Part shown: piece by piece, positions 11,313-23,432 of the stretch
Numbering within the stretch: the first letter of the stretch is position 1
Layout: the number at the start of each line of letters is the position of its first letter
DNA from: Liolophura sinensis
Lineage: Eukaryota; Mollusca; Polyplacophora; Chitonida; Chitonidae
Direction of reading: 5' to 3'
Length of the DNA: 64,000 nt
Assembly: GCF_032854445.1 (NCBI RefSeq)
Contig: NC_088295.1
Coordinates: 33,140,510 to 33,204,509 of the forward strand
Program-made: the position numbers and the translations under genes
Notes under the pieces: generated by a model
What the model saw: the letters and a program-made list of their open reading frames with translations, nothing else
Database searches by the model: none
Told to the model about the DNA's origin: nothing

Positions 11313-12752
11313 CTTCTATAAAGTATAATACTTTGTTTCTCCGATGAGATTTCGGCGAATAAAATGTAAGACAAAATGAGAACACTGAATAAAAGGCTGA
11401 TGTGAATCATGGCAATCATTTTGATGATATTATCTAATCAAATACGTGAATATAGGTCTGTATAGGAATATACAGATGTGAATCCAGTTGATTTACGAGC
11501 CGTGTAATATTTAACGGTGGTATCAAAACTAATGTTTGGAGAGTATCATATCGTTTCGGCCCACAACGCGTTCATCCCCACAATATAGGCCTTATTTAGT
11601 TATGCTGCTTGAAAATTTACAGGGCTTTTATGGCGTTGATTGTAGCGTTTAGCGATAGGTTTGTAAATAACAAATATTCCTCAGTGAGTCAGTGAAAATT
11701 TATTTATGGATGCCGAAGGTTTATTGTAGACTTCTCAATGTTTAGAGTTTAAAATTAAATGTTGTGAAGTAACTTTTTCCAGTGAACTTATCACAATTGA
11801 AGAATATAAATATGTCTCAATTGTTTTTTCTGAAGGCCGGGGTTGTTTTAGTTTTTATTGTTATTTTAGTCCATTTGAAGAAAAGTAGCAAAACTATTCA
11901 TGCGGAGAGGCGTTTTCGCTGAGGTCCACGTTAACCAGGTCAGCAAGAAAGTTGATGTTAGAAGCGTCAGGTGGGATGAGTTAATTGGTGCAATTAATGA
12001 CCCATAAACGCTAACAATATCATAAAGCTTTACCCTTCTAACATTGAATTAATGGTAATTGTGGACATCTAAACTGCATCTAATAACACTATCCCTCCTC
12101 CCTAACTTTCAGTATATCATGTTGTTAGGCAAAATATATGTACTTTTATGCTCTTCGTGTAATAAGACATGTGGTAAAAAATCGGCCGTGGATCCCAGAA
12201 TCAACCCTAGAAACTGAGCTGTATTTAATGCGTAAAATAGCGACACTGTTGACCTGGAATTTTTATTCAGGAAGAGTGTTGACAAAGACCTAAGTGGCCA
12301 CAAACAGTTTTCTGGCTTGATTGGTAACTCTATGAATCAGCTTTTAATCAGGGATAGTTTACAAGCCCATGTTAGAGCAATCGTAAATACGATGTTACAT
12401 TTCTCGTATCTCACCAAACACATGGTTAAAGGTGGGTAACACTATGGCGCTTTCGATTCTTTCCAGATGCGCCATTTTGCTTACACTGAACTGCGATATC
12501 TCCGTTGTACAGCATCATAAAACTGAAAGCTATACGTTTTGAATGTCCTGTTTGATACTTTATTGATGCATATATGCATATGGTTTAGTATTGCCTTTTC
12601 TCCGAAATTCGTATGACATTTGGGCTTTGATTTATTTACATGTTTTCAAAACTGAGCAGGAATCCATGTAGGTGAACAACAATGCAGTGTTTCTGAACAT
12701 CCACCTAATAACAATTTCCTAATTATTTCCGAGCTGGTTCAAGTATTTGGTT
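11313..12752. other. Intergenic stretch, nothing recognised
   Basis: AT-rich sequence with no open frame above 64 codons and no recognised repeat up to the start of the 28-bp minisatellite. Confidence 0.5.
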
Positions 12753-13265
12753 CGCCCAGCGTTATGGAGTAGTAGTGACTCACCCAGCGTTATGGAGTAG
12801 TAGTGACTCGCCCAGCGTTATGGAGTAGTAGTGACTCGCCCAACGTTATGGAGTAGTAGTGACTCGCCCAGCGTTATGGAGTAGTAGTGACTCGCCCAGC
12901 GTTATGGAGTAGTAGTGACTCATACAGCATTATGGAGTAGTAGTGACTCGCCCAGCGTTATGGAGTAGTAGTGACTCGCCCAGCGTTATGGAGTAGTAGT
13001 GACTCGCCCAGCGTTATGGAGTAGTAGTGACTCACCCAGCGTTATGGAGTAGTAGTGACTCACCCAGCGTTATGGAGTAGTAGTGACTCGCCCAGCGTTA
13101 TGGAGTAGTAGTGACTCGCCCAGCGTTATGGAGTAGTAGTGACTCGCCCAGCGTTATGGAGTAGTAGTGACTCGCCCAGCGTTATGGAGTAGTAGTGACT
13201 CGCCCAGCGTTATGGAGTAGTAGTGACTCATACAGCGTTATGGAGTAGTAGTGACTCATACAGCG
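12753..13265. repeat. 28-bp minisatellite, 18 complete copies
   Basis: Eighteen complete 28-base units run from 12753 to 13256, plus a 9-base partial. Each unit contains GTTATGGAGTAGTAGTGACT preceded by CGCCCAGC. The only variable part is the first few bases, which read CGCCC, CACCC, CATAC or CGCCCAA, while the 20-base core is almost invariant apart from one GCATT variant. The lack of unique spacers rules out a CRISPR array. Such uniformity suggests recent expansion or homogenisation. Confidence 0.95.
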
Positions 13266-13266
13266 A

Positions 13267-13546
13267 CAGTGTGTGGATGAGTTTGGCGTCTAGTTTGTGA
13301 CTGAAGGAGTACTTTAAAGGTATGTTGGCATTCGGACAGATGTGCCAATTTAATCTGAATAAAGGATGTAATCTGTGGGTCATACCAAGATTTGGACTCG
13401 GATCTCCACAGCCGACTCTTAGAGCTTGTTTGGGCACGACAATAATGTAATGGGTGAGATTTACTATGTGGGCCACACCAAGATTTGAAATCGGATATCC
13501 ACAGCGATCCGAAGCCCAGCGATCTTTCAACTGAGCTAAAGGGGAA
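13267..13546 (-). repeat. tRNA-derived SINE with duplicated core
   Basis: On the minus strand the head reads TTTAGCTCAGTTGAAAG (A-box type) from about 13540 and has a degenerate B-box GATTTCAAATCTTGG. A second partial unit with GAGTCCAAATCTTGG follows near 13385-13410, so the 3' half of the tRNA-like part plus its downstream sequence is present twice. This is a SINE, not a functional tRNA: the loops do not fold cleanly and the B-box is changed. Confidence 0.6.
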
Positions 13547-16210
13547 TTCTTGTATGTAACTGCTAGTATATGCAGTGGAAAGCTGCTGTCGTTATAATAA
13601 ATTTCAGTAAAAGATGTATAATGTGGAAATGTGTTTACGTTTTCCCTTGACGCAAAGTATTTGATTTAGAAATCTGGTCAGTTAACAGTTCGTCGGGTGG
13701 ATAGTGGAAATTGTTTCGTTTCTTCGAAATTCTTCACACGGGATTTAGTTTTCGAACCGAAGGTATCTACATTTAATGTTGACACATCACTAAATACAGT
13801 TATTCACAAGCTAACTCCATCCATTAGGGATTAATCTGTTAGAACGGATACACGATGGCGTCAACCTGCTGCGATTGCTGACCATCCTATAAGCATAAGC
13901 CATGACTGTGGGGAAGACCTTGGATGCATTAAAACGCACTATGAAACCTACCACAAGGTTCGAGGTTTTCTCCGGTGTAGCCAAAACGAAGAACAGAATC
14001 TCTACATAAACCTTTTCAAGGAATCGTCTCTGTCTACGGCTATTTCTGTGAGCTATTTTACACAGTCATTAGCGTTCGTAGCTCGTGGTGGTGGAAGTAA
14101 ATGTATAGAATAGGCTTAATTGAACGTTCCAAAAATATTGTGATTTTCTGGTACAATGAAGCTCATTTCTAGCCGAGTGCAAGTACACTGTGTGATGGGC
14201 TTATTGAGTCTAACCTATGCATAAAACATTATTGCCAGCCTTGCAAAGATGTATTTTCTGTTATTGCGTAGGCCTGAAAAAGGCAATCCGTCTAGATTTA
14301 AACAACACGTTTCACTCGCAATGATATTCAAGCTATTCCATCCATGCTTCGATTATTGGTGTTTTATTTTCCATATTTCACTGTTGGCGGCTTTCCAGTA
14401 ACCGTTATTTCAGTGGATACTGTGAAAATACAATGTTCTCTTCGCTTACACAATAATGAATGAATAAATCATCCTGTATAAAACAAGTTTTGTTGTTCCA
14501 TGATTTATTCGTGTAGATACCAGTACTCTCAATGCGTTTTTTGACAACCTGGATAGGTGATGGATTGCTTTAACCGTCTCTTTTTCTCTTACCTATCTGA
14601 AAGCTAAGGACTTATGGCCGCCCAGCCATAAGACAGCGCTTAGCTGAGATCTGAGCATTTACCACCAGTGTTACGTTTCACACAGATGAACATGTCACAA
14701 GTTTAAAACACACATTACAATCAAATTATGTAGCCGATCTCCCGTCATTACGTCGCCACGATATGGCTAAATACTGCCAGTGTGGCGTTAAACCAATCAT
14801 TTATTCATTCGTGAGTTAATATATAATATAGTAAATGAAACTTGTGCGTATGTTAATATCCATTTAGTTTTCTTTTATTTTTTTGTTTAATTTTATTATT
14901 ATTTAACGTCATACCTTGACGGTCAGTCTTATGGGTGGAGGAAGCTGGAATGCCCAGGATAACTCACCGATGTCTTACGAAATACTGAAGAGATCTCCCA
15001 CGGTTGATGCATATCATAGAGGTCAGATACAAATGGTCTCCACTACGATTTATTCTCACCAAGGCCCCAACAACAATGGAATCCAGATAACAAGCCGGGC
15101 AATTTCAGGTCCGAGATCTGGATTAAAAACTTCCGTGTTATGTGATAAGGCAACTGAAAAGCAAGCTATCACCTTAACTATTCAATCACGGTCAGCTTTC
15201 GAAAAATGTCTGTAAAGTTTTTACGTACATATGGTAACATATTCATTAAAACGAAGCCCTTGAATGTTATTTTTAGTCATACATCCCAAATGCCACTACT
15301 CTATTACATGAAAGTTAGAAATTATGACGCAGCATCGAACGAACTTGTAATGAACTACTTACAAAAATAACTTTGTAAAGTCTCAAATGTCAGCATTTGC
15401 GTGAATTTACGATAAAATTCTGCCAACCCACCCATTTCTCTCTGTGATGACGTTTTGTGGGCAAACAGGTTAGTTATAATGATGCATTAAAGGGAAATAT
15501 TGGTCAATCCAGCTTGAACAATGGCCGCCATTTTGAAAATGGAAAATGGATCCAATTAAAGATTTATAACGTATCGACAGTTTTACTGTTAGTTGTCTAG
15601 CTGGTTTGAGCCGCATGTATCGTTTTACCTGCCATAAAACCGCCAGTTCTTGGAACTGAGAGAAACTACAGGCATTCCGTATTCTAGTCTATCTGGAAAT
15701 CTGAAGAACCAGGTTTTGTTCACATCTAAGCCCATTATTCTGGTAATAGATCACGCCATTATACCGCGTATACTTTATCACAAAATACAGGCGCTAAATT
15801 TAGTTTCCATTATAAAGTGACATGAGGAAATAATGAAAGCAGTTCAACAACTCCATTTAACTGACAGGATATTCGATATTTGTGTCTCAATTAGTTGGCT
15901 GAGACTGCAATAATCGGTAAAAGTTTTTACGCCAGAGAAAGCAAAACATGAAATCATTACTAAAAGACAACTCTTAGACAACATCAGATGCTGTCTGGCT
16001 ACTTTTTGTCATGAACGGAAATGGTTTAATCTGGGCTAAATTTCTTCTCATTTTTATGTAAGCCATAGCCCCACTATAAGTCTTTACTGAACTTAGAAAA
16101 CAGTGTGTTTCAAAGATCGGTCTTTTACCATTTGAGAAAGCATGAATAGCTGAATGCTGTCTCAAAATAACGCCCTTTCTCAAGAATATTTCACTTCACC
16201 AATGAAGAAA
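13547..16210. other. Intergenic stretch with one small SINE piece
   Basis: Apart from the tail fragment at 14754-14811, no feature is recognised. A 99-codon open frame at 14916-15215 (+) has no recognisable domain and no splice or start context that argues for a gene. Confidence 0.45.
14754..14811 (+). repeat. SINE 3' end fragment
   Basis: CGATATGGCTAAATACTGCC, then GTGTGGCGTTAAACCAATCA and an ATTC repeat, resembles the 3' end found on several mollusc SINEs (ATATGGCT...GGCGTTAAAC...(CATT)n). Only this end is visible. Confidence 0.4.
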
Positions 16211-16395
16211 AGTTAGCATATCACGTACTTATTCATTCATTTGATTGTTGTTTTACACCGTACTCAAGAATATTTCACTTGTACGACGGCAGCCAACATT
16301 ATGGTGGGAGGAAACCGGGCAGAGCCCGGGGTAATCCCACGACCATCCGCACTTTGCTGGAAGACCTTCACATGTACGGCCACATGTCACGCACA
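16211..16395 (-). repeat. SINE, tail and body
   Basis: ATTCATTTGATTGTTGTTTT, ACCGTACTCAAGAATATTTC and GGAAACCGGGCAGAGCCCGG closely match the common SINE. The copy ends within the TACGGCC segment before the tRNA-like head. A 173-codon open frame starts inside it and runs to 16762; it is judged fortuitous. Confidence 0.75.
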
Positions 16396-17023
16396 CAAGG
16401 AGGTAAGTATTCTCAAAAGGTACATATATAAAGCCTGCATATTTGGACATCTGTGTTCCATTATCATAACTGGTGTGCGCTTGCCCATATATATGTTGTT
16501 CTACTACACTTCGTTTTACCTTATAAAGAACATTCTATCTCATAATTTACCTTTTTCCTCAAATTGTGTACGGTTCGTTGGAAATGCATCATCTCTAATC
16601 AGTGACATGACCATAAATGTTTTTCCTATACCTTTGGGAATGTTGAGTCTTATTGACAGCAGAGACAGAAGCTTGATAATTTCCTATGTGCTTCACTATC
16701 GGGAAATGAGCTGTTGCTTAGTTTTTGTATGTGGTAAATTGTCCAATGTCCCAAATGTCTAGTTGTGAAATGAAGCTATCAGCGAAGCAGTTTGCCGCCA
16801 TTGTCCTTGTAAACAGAGGGAAAATGAGATTTCTCAATATCGAGTTGATATTCAGTTATATATCACAAGGCAGTATACATGTATTCCGTGTGAAGTTCTA
16901 GCTTCATGAAGCAATGATTTACCACGGAGGTACTAAACTTAACTACAATTTCACAAAATGGGAAATTATTAAATGCTGGCAATATGGTAGCTGTGAGTTC
17001 CAATCCAAGTGAAGGTTTTGCAG

Positions 17024-17142
17024 CAACCTGCGGAGAGTCATGGGTTTCCTCCCGCCATAATACTGGTCGATGTCGTATAAAGTATGTAGTGATATATTCT
17101 TGAGTTTGTTGCAAAACTTTAATCGAATAAATACATAAATAA
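17024..17142 (+). repeat. SINE fragment, body and tail
   Basis: CAACCTGCGGAGAGTCATGG, TTTCCTCCCGCCATAATACT and a TATTCTTGAG segment followed by AATAAATACATAAATAA match the sense-strand body and tail of the common SINE. Confidence 0.7.
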
Positions 17143-17474
17143 AGTGTTAGACACAGGCTCATACGATTGACCACTACATAATCGAAAGCATCAGGGTCAG
17201 TATTAAAAGTCCCACATTCTTATTACACCCGTTCCAAGTCTATCATCGCAAGACCCATTCAAGACCACAGCGTCAAATATCAGTTCTTAAAGAAATGTAA
17301 GAAATAATATATAAATACCAAAGCCAGAGTATAGGTGACGATATTGCTTCTTTAAGATCTTATTTTTTTTCAGGGGTGATGTAAAATTTAGAATAATGTC
17401 ATAGAAGAGATTAGTGCTTTTCGCGTGCGTCACGTCCTTTGGATATTGTTTTGCGCAAATCACGAAATCAACAG

Positions 17475-17701
17475 GTCTCCAGGAAGAACATACTCGCAGG
17501 TCTCCATGAGCAACATACTTGCACGTCTCCATGAGCAACATACTTTCACGTCTCCATGAGCAGCATACTTGCACGTCTCCAGGAAGAACATACTCGCACG
17601 TCTCCATCAGCAACATACTTGCACGTCTCCATCAGCAACATACTTGCACGTCTCCATCAGCAACATACTTGCACGTCTCCATCAGCAACATATACTTGCA
17701 C
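17475..17701. repeat. 25-bp minisatellite, nine copies
   Basis: GTCTCCATCAGCAACATACT begins every 25 bases at 17475, 17500, 17525, 17550, 17575, 17600, 17625, 17650 and 17675. The left units carry AGGAAGAA or ATGAGCAA variants and the right four are nearly identical. Open frames here exist only because the unit lacks stops. Confidence 0.93.
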
Positions 17702-19467
17702 GTGAAGTTCATGTGAGCTTCCATTAAATTACATCTACGACACGTAAATATATTAAATGAAGACTCCAGCTGAATGCATAAATGGATACAACTGTAAATA
17801 TACACATCCATTGTGCATCCACTCGTAAACATCAATCTGCCTTGAATAAAACCTGTAATGGTGCATAGTGACCTACACGTTCTCTGGTATGCATTCCCCA
17901 GATTAAAGAAGATAGCGTTGTGTCCTTAGCGCTTATGTTGTACCTGGCAATTTTAGTCTTTCGGCCATAAATGACCTCACGTGCGAGTCGCCGGAAATGA
18001 TTCATTATATTAAACAAAATATTTTTTGTTTTGTCAGACCGATGCTTTTAGCCAAACGGTACTTTACTGCAGTTGCTATGACGTTTTCATCCAGTGCGAA
18101 ATTTCAATCATAATTAATTTTACTGGCTCCCGGTTCTTGAGTTTAGTACAGGATATTAATGGCTCTTTAACTAGCATTAGATTGGGCGTTTGGCAAATGT
18201 AGATGAACAAAACACACATAAATCCGATCACATTGCCATTGACTCCTTTGGAACCCATTACCAGCGAAGGATTAATCCGTTCCTCCATTAAACCTGCAAT
18301 TAATTCTAATATCAGTCCATTTGGGCGTTTACCTTTACATCGTTAAGGACATGCAATTATACAAAAAATTAAAGCAATGCCAGGAATGTTGCCATTAAGG
18401 GAAAACAGGGTTTAGAAAAAAAAAGTAGATTGTATCTAACAATACTACCCGATCTACCGTTTTAACGCCTGTTTGACTCCGCTGTTAACGGACATGTGAG
18501 AAGGTAATATGTATAAGCAAACAGTATGGTTTTATGGCATATGAATAAAATATGCGCCAAAAAGAAAGGAAAAAAAATTAATTTCGAGACATATTTTATA
18601 TTTTTATTATCCCTTGTCTTCTATGCATATTTTCCGTCAGCGGCCGGGAATGTTCGGAACTGACGTTATCTATGAACATACTATCAACGCAGAACCAACT
18701 GAAACCAAAGCGCTTCCAATTCGTGCTGTTCTCTGAAAACGAGTTGTTTCGAAAGCTATCACCATTGAGGACACCATAGTGACTACCTAATTTCCGCATA
18801 GACCACCGGGGGCCTCAGGACAACTGTAGTTTAAATCCATCTTTACACCCCGAAGAAGAAAGCCACCTTCTGAACTCCATTATAACATAAAAAGAATAAG
18901 AAAAACAAAGCCAAGCGTTTCGTGTATCCCATAAAAAGGAGGGAGCTTTTGGTCTTCATATGCTTCTGGAAATAGGTGTCTCATACATGCTATAAATACA
19001 TTGAAGTAAAGCATTTCTGCAACAAAAAGATTGAATCGCCCATCAGTAATATGTTTTCCGACTACCGGATGGAGATTTAAACTAATTGGGTACAGGCTAA
19101 AGTCGGCCGTACGACATAGAGAGAGCTATTGGTGGAAATAATTGTCACTTTAACAACACAATGCGGCTAGTGTTAAATGGAATCTGATTAGAACTTGGAG
19201 GTTGTACAGTATATGCAGTGTAGACGAGGTACGTTGTTAAGAGACTAATAGTACCTAACGCCATTGGTTTACGTCCGTACGACAAAAAGGAACTGAATTT
19301 TACTGTGTATAAAACAATGAACGAAAGAATACCCAACAGACTTCGCATTCACAATAAACATTTGTCAATGTATTAATATAACCTGATGGAGGCTTGTCTT
19401 CCGCACTGTATATTAGAAGTTCATTCACCATAATAAATAGCTTGGTACATAAAAAGTGTGCCATATC
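17702..19467. other. Intergenic stretch, nothing recognised
   Basis: No gene or transposon recognised. Short open frames of 60-70 codons on the minus strand show no family resemblance. Confidence 0.5.
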
Positions 19468-19822
19468 CTTCATCCGTAAAGCATGATTCTAAATCGTCCA
19501 TCATCCATGTACAACACGTGTCCGTGGCCCATACTCAGTAAAACATGAGTGTCCGTCCACCATCCTCGATCAATATAAAATGAATATGTTGATCCTTGTT
19601 CTGTTTGTGTGGTCCTTGATCCACAAAGCACGAGTGTGTGTGTGTGATTCCTGATCCATAAAGCATGTGTACACGTATGCAGTTTCTTGATTCGTACAGC
19701 ACGAGTGTGTGTGGTCCTTGATCGATAAAGCACAAGTGTGTGTGCGTGTGTGTGTTTGGTCCTTGATCGATAAAGCACAAGTTTGTGTGCGTGTGTGTGT
19801 GTGGTCCTTGATCCATAAAGCA

Positions 19823-19877
<55 letters not shown>

Positions 19878-20985
19878 TTCTTGATCCATAAGGCACAAGT
19901 GTGTATGCGTGTGTGTGTGTGGTCCTTGATCGATAAAGCCCCAGTGCGTGTCTGGCTCTTGATTCATAAAGTAGGAGTGCGTATGGTTCTTCACCCATAA
20001 AACACGAGTGTGTGTGTGGCCATTGATCTATAAATCACGAGTGTTTGTCTGCTCCTTGATCAATAAACCACGAGTGTGTGTGTGGTTCTTGATGCATAAA
20101 AGCACGAGTGTGCGTGTGGTCCTTGATCCATAAAGCACAAGTGGGTGTGTGGTCCTTGATTCATGAAGCAAGAGTGTGTATCTGATCCTTGATAAATAAA
20201 CCACGAGTGTGTGTGGTTCTTGATCCATAAACCACAAGTGTGTGTGTCTGATCCTTGTCCATAAAGCACGCGTGTGCGTGTGGTACTTGATCCATATAGC
20301 ACGGGTGTGTGTCTGATCCTTGATCGATAAAGCATGGGTGTATGTGTGATCCTTAATCCATAAAGCATGTGTTCATGTATGTTGATTGTTGATCCACAAA
20401 GCACGAGTGTGTGTGGTCCTTAATCCATAAAGCATGTGTTCATGGATGTTGATTGTTGATCCACAAAGCACGAGTGTGTGTGGTCCTTAATCCATAAAGC
20501 ATGTGTTCATGGATGTTGATTGTTGATCCACAAAGCACGAGTGTGTGTGGTCCTTGGACCATAAAGCATGTGTTCATGGATGTTGATTGTTGATCCACAA
20601 AGCACGAGTGTGTGTGGTCCTTAATCCATAAAGCATGTGTTCATGCATGTTGATTCTTGATCCATAAAGCACGAGTGTGTGTGGTCCTTGGACCATAAAG
20701 CATGTGTTCATGTATGTTGATTGTTAATCCATAAAGCACGAGTGTGTGTGGGTCCTTGGAGTGTGTGTGTGATTCTTGATCCATAAAGCACGAGTGTGTG
20801 TGTGTGGTTCTTGACCCATGAAGCACGAGTGTGTGTGTGGTTCTTGATCCATAAAGCACAAGTGTGTGTGTGATCCTTGATCCATAAAACACGAGTGTGT
20901 GTGTGATCCTTGATTCATAAAGCACGAGTGTATGAGTAATTCTTGATCCATAAAATCACGAGTGTGTGTGTGTGGTTCTTGATGT
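19468..20985. repeat. GT-rich ~33-bp minisatellite with 67-bp higher-order repeat
   Basis: The array is built of CCTTGATCCATAAAGCACGA units followed by variable GTGTGT runs, giving periods of about 31-36 bases. It includes a pure (GT)n stretch at about 19830-19876. From 20366 a dimeric 67-base period takes over: CATGTGTTCATG begins at 20366, 20433, 20500, 20567, 20634 and 20701. Long open frames in several frames (up to 174 codons, reading like HTHSCFMDQEP repeats) are a by-product of stop-free units. Confidence 0.93.
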
Positions 20986-21117
20986 ACTCATGACGAGCAT
21001 GTCCCATGATTGGTACAACTCATGTGGATGTCGTTATACAGTAAACATTTCCTGTTAGAATATTTGATTATGAAACAGTTATGGAAGACGTTCCCAATGC
21101 GCCATGAAAAGAATAAT

Positions 21118-21232
21118 TTCATTTTATTTATTTATTTATTTATTGGATTAGGAGTTTAATGTGGTACACTCAAAAATATTTCATATACCACAGCGACCAG
21201 TATAATGTGGAAGGAAACAAGAATATAGAGAT
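21118..21232 (-). repeat. SINE fragment, diverged
   Basis: TTTATTTATTTATTTATTGG, then ACACTCAAAAATATTTCATA and GTATAATGTGGAAGGAAACA, match the tail and body of the common SINE with many substitutions. Confidence 0.6.
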
Positions 21233-22361
21233 TACACATAGCATCTGGCTGTGCCGTTGTTCTCTGCATGGAGGAGCGACAAACAGCTGTGACATGAAAG
21301 AATGGGTACGTTTTTCTGTGGATGATCAGCTTTTTGCCATCGTTAGTGAATTTCAGCCTGTTCATACAGACAAATGCCCTACTGGTTCAAAGGATATACT
21401 CCATGCATTAATATACACTTCTATTAAGTAGAATTCCACTGCTGCAGTAAAAAATGCATGTCTCTTTTCAATTCAGTGAGGCAAAGTGGTAGCTTTTGTG
21501 ACGAGAATTGGCTACCAATTTACTTAACTGAATACGGATCACAAAAAAGAAAAACATCAATTAAACTGCCCCATTATCTGTCTGTCACTCTTTGCACTGT
21601 TACATGTTCTTGGCAGCACAAACTTCTGGACTCAAAAAATAACATTTCTCTCCAACAAACAATAATGTCGGACAAAAATCTCTATAGGTCGAAGTAAAGA
21701 AGAACCATGTTTGAACAAACATTTAATGATGTGTTATTTCAGCAAATGTACTGTTTAATATAATGCCAGAGAAACTGAACTGTGACACGTGGGACAGTAT
21801 TATCACGACTTCGGGTATAACAAAACCAGAGTGGTCATATAAACCAATCCTAGCCACCAAATAGCCCAGCTGTGTCAGCCTTCCCCACTGCTCTCAGGTC
21901 AGTTGTTTGTGGCTAACACTACATGCTTCTGGCTTGTGAATCCGTTCCCGTCTGTACCATGAACATATGTTATTAAAACAGTTTCGTGGCGATTATACAT
22001 GTTTTTTATCTAGCTCTCGTCGACCAAATCACAGTTATCGGTTACGAGGGAATTTTCGCATGGCTTCTGCTATAATGGTGTGCCGAAAGATCACGGTGGT
22101 CTGAACTATTTGATAACATATGTTCTATGTACTTATCGGAACACTACAAATGAAATATTATACAGGTTGAACTCGTTCTAGTATTTGTGTTAATAACTAA
22201 ACTGTCCCACTTCTTAAAAACTGTTTTCATTTTGCCGATGTGATTTCCTTCAGTTTTTTTACACTCATCGATAGCTGTTGTAAATGAAAAGATCATATCT
22301 GTATTACCGTTGATTTCTTTTTGTGGCCGTTTTTTTAACATAGTAAATACTGAGTCTATCA
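21233..22361. other. Intergenic stretch, nothing recognised
   Basis: No recognised gene, RNA or repeat. Open frames of 70-90 codons on both strands overlap each other. Confidence 0.45.
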
Positions 22362-22500
22362 TTTATTTATTTGATTGGTCGTTTACGCCCGTACTGAAGA
22401 GTGTGTTTCACTTAAACCACGGCGCTCAGCATTGCGGTGGAAGGAAATCTGACAGAGCCCTCTGCCATTTGCTTTCGTTAGAAGACAGACCTGCCTATAT
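22362..22500 (-). repeat. SINE fragment, diverged
   Basis: TTATTTATTTGATTGGTCGT and CAGCATTGCGGTGGAAGGAA followed by a diverged GACAGAGCCC segment match tail and body of the common SINE. Confidence 0.6.
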
Positions 22501-22821
22501 AGTTCAGGTATATATAGATGAAATTGGACATACCATGTTTAAAACCCATTAATAAACTGAGAATAAAAAAGTACCTGTTAAGGTACTGCTGTTCTACTCA
22601 GATTGTGTTGTTCCTTTCAGGACAGAAGGTGAACTGGGCCAATAGAATATCAGATGCATGCCTGTGAATTTATGTTTTTGAAACCTATTAATACTGGGTG
22701 AGCGTAAAGATGAGGTTCAGTTGATGTAATATTGTTACCCACACTCTTTCTTCTCCGGCTTACACTGAACACAATCACCCGCGGATAATGGTTACAATAT
22801 CTATTTCTATAAGCACGAGTC

Positions 22822-23187
22822 CTATAGTCTGTTTTTTGAGTGAGTCGCCTATATTCAGCTCTCTGTAAAATCAGTCATACTCGCCACCAAAGTTGCCTTT
22901 AGTCAGTGACACATGGATATGTTGGAAATCTATGTTCTTGCAAGGAAAATGAAGTTAGGACACTGTTTCTAATTCAGAATGTTGAAGTCCATAAGCTCGG
23001 TTTCGACCGCAAGAACCCATTGCCTCTGGTGACATCATAATTATTAAAAAACTGGTGGCATGCTGGATATTGGGCGGAGTTCAACGTGTTTCAAAGGAGG
23101 GGGGGGGGGGGGAATTTTGGTAGTGAATATGACTGATTTTACAGACAGCTGAATATAGGCGACTCTCTGAAAGAAACAGACTATAGT
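22822..23187. mobile_element. Inverted-repeat element with 70-bp arms (MITE-like)
   Basis: The left arm 22822-22891 and the reverse complement of 23115-23187 share CTATAGTCTGTTT, GAGTCGCCTATATTCAGCT, CTGTAAAATCAGTCAT and ACCAAA in the same order, roughly 85 percent identical. The 223-base centre has no coding frame and ends in a run of 14 G at 23099-23112. Long arms and lack of coding potential suggest a non-autonomous DNA transposon or foldback element. No clear target-site duplication was seen, so the class is open. Confidence 0.6.
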
Positions 23188-23317
23188 GGGTGGCGCGCTA
23201 CCGCGGAACATTGACCCGGAAGCCTCTAACAAATGCTGTTGCTGTGAGCTAAAGTGCTGTTCATGCTGGATTTCTTTCAGGATATAAGTGGAAATGTCTG
23301 CTATCAACCTGCCGACT

Positions 23318-23432
23318 GCCATGGGGTTTCCTCCGGCTCTGTGCGATTAAATCAACACATAATACCGGTCGAACTCGTATAAGTCAAATATTCCTCAGTA
23401 CGGGCCCGAAACACCACTAAAATACATAAATT
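23318..23432 (+). repeat. SINE fragment, body and tail
   Basis: CATGGGGTTTCCTCCGGCTC, ATAATACCGGTCGAACTCGT and AAATATTCCTCAGTACGGGC match the sense body of the common SINE, ending in ACCACTAAAATACATAAATT. Confidence 0.6.

Noticed and set aside
12753..13256. Regular 28-base repeats as a possible CRISPR array
   Set aside because: There are no unique spacers between units, no cas genes, and the context is an animal genome; it is a minisatellite.
13453..13546. A functional tRNA gene
   Set aside because: The A-box is good but the B-box is degenerate and the stems do not pair; it belongs to a SINE.
16241..16762. 173-codon plus-strand frame
   Set aside because: It begins inside a SINE and its remainder shows no domain, composition bias or splice context of a gene.
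19470..20951. Overlapping minus-strand open frames of 75-174 codons rich in His-Thr
   Set aside because: They occur in several frames at once and simply translate the stop-free GT-rich minisatellite; there is no start context or family resemblance.
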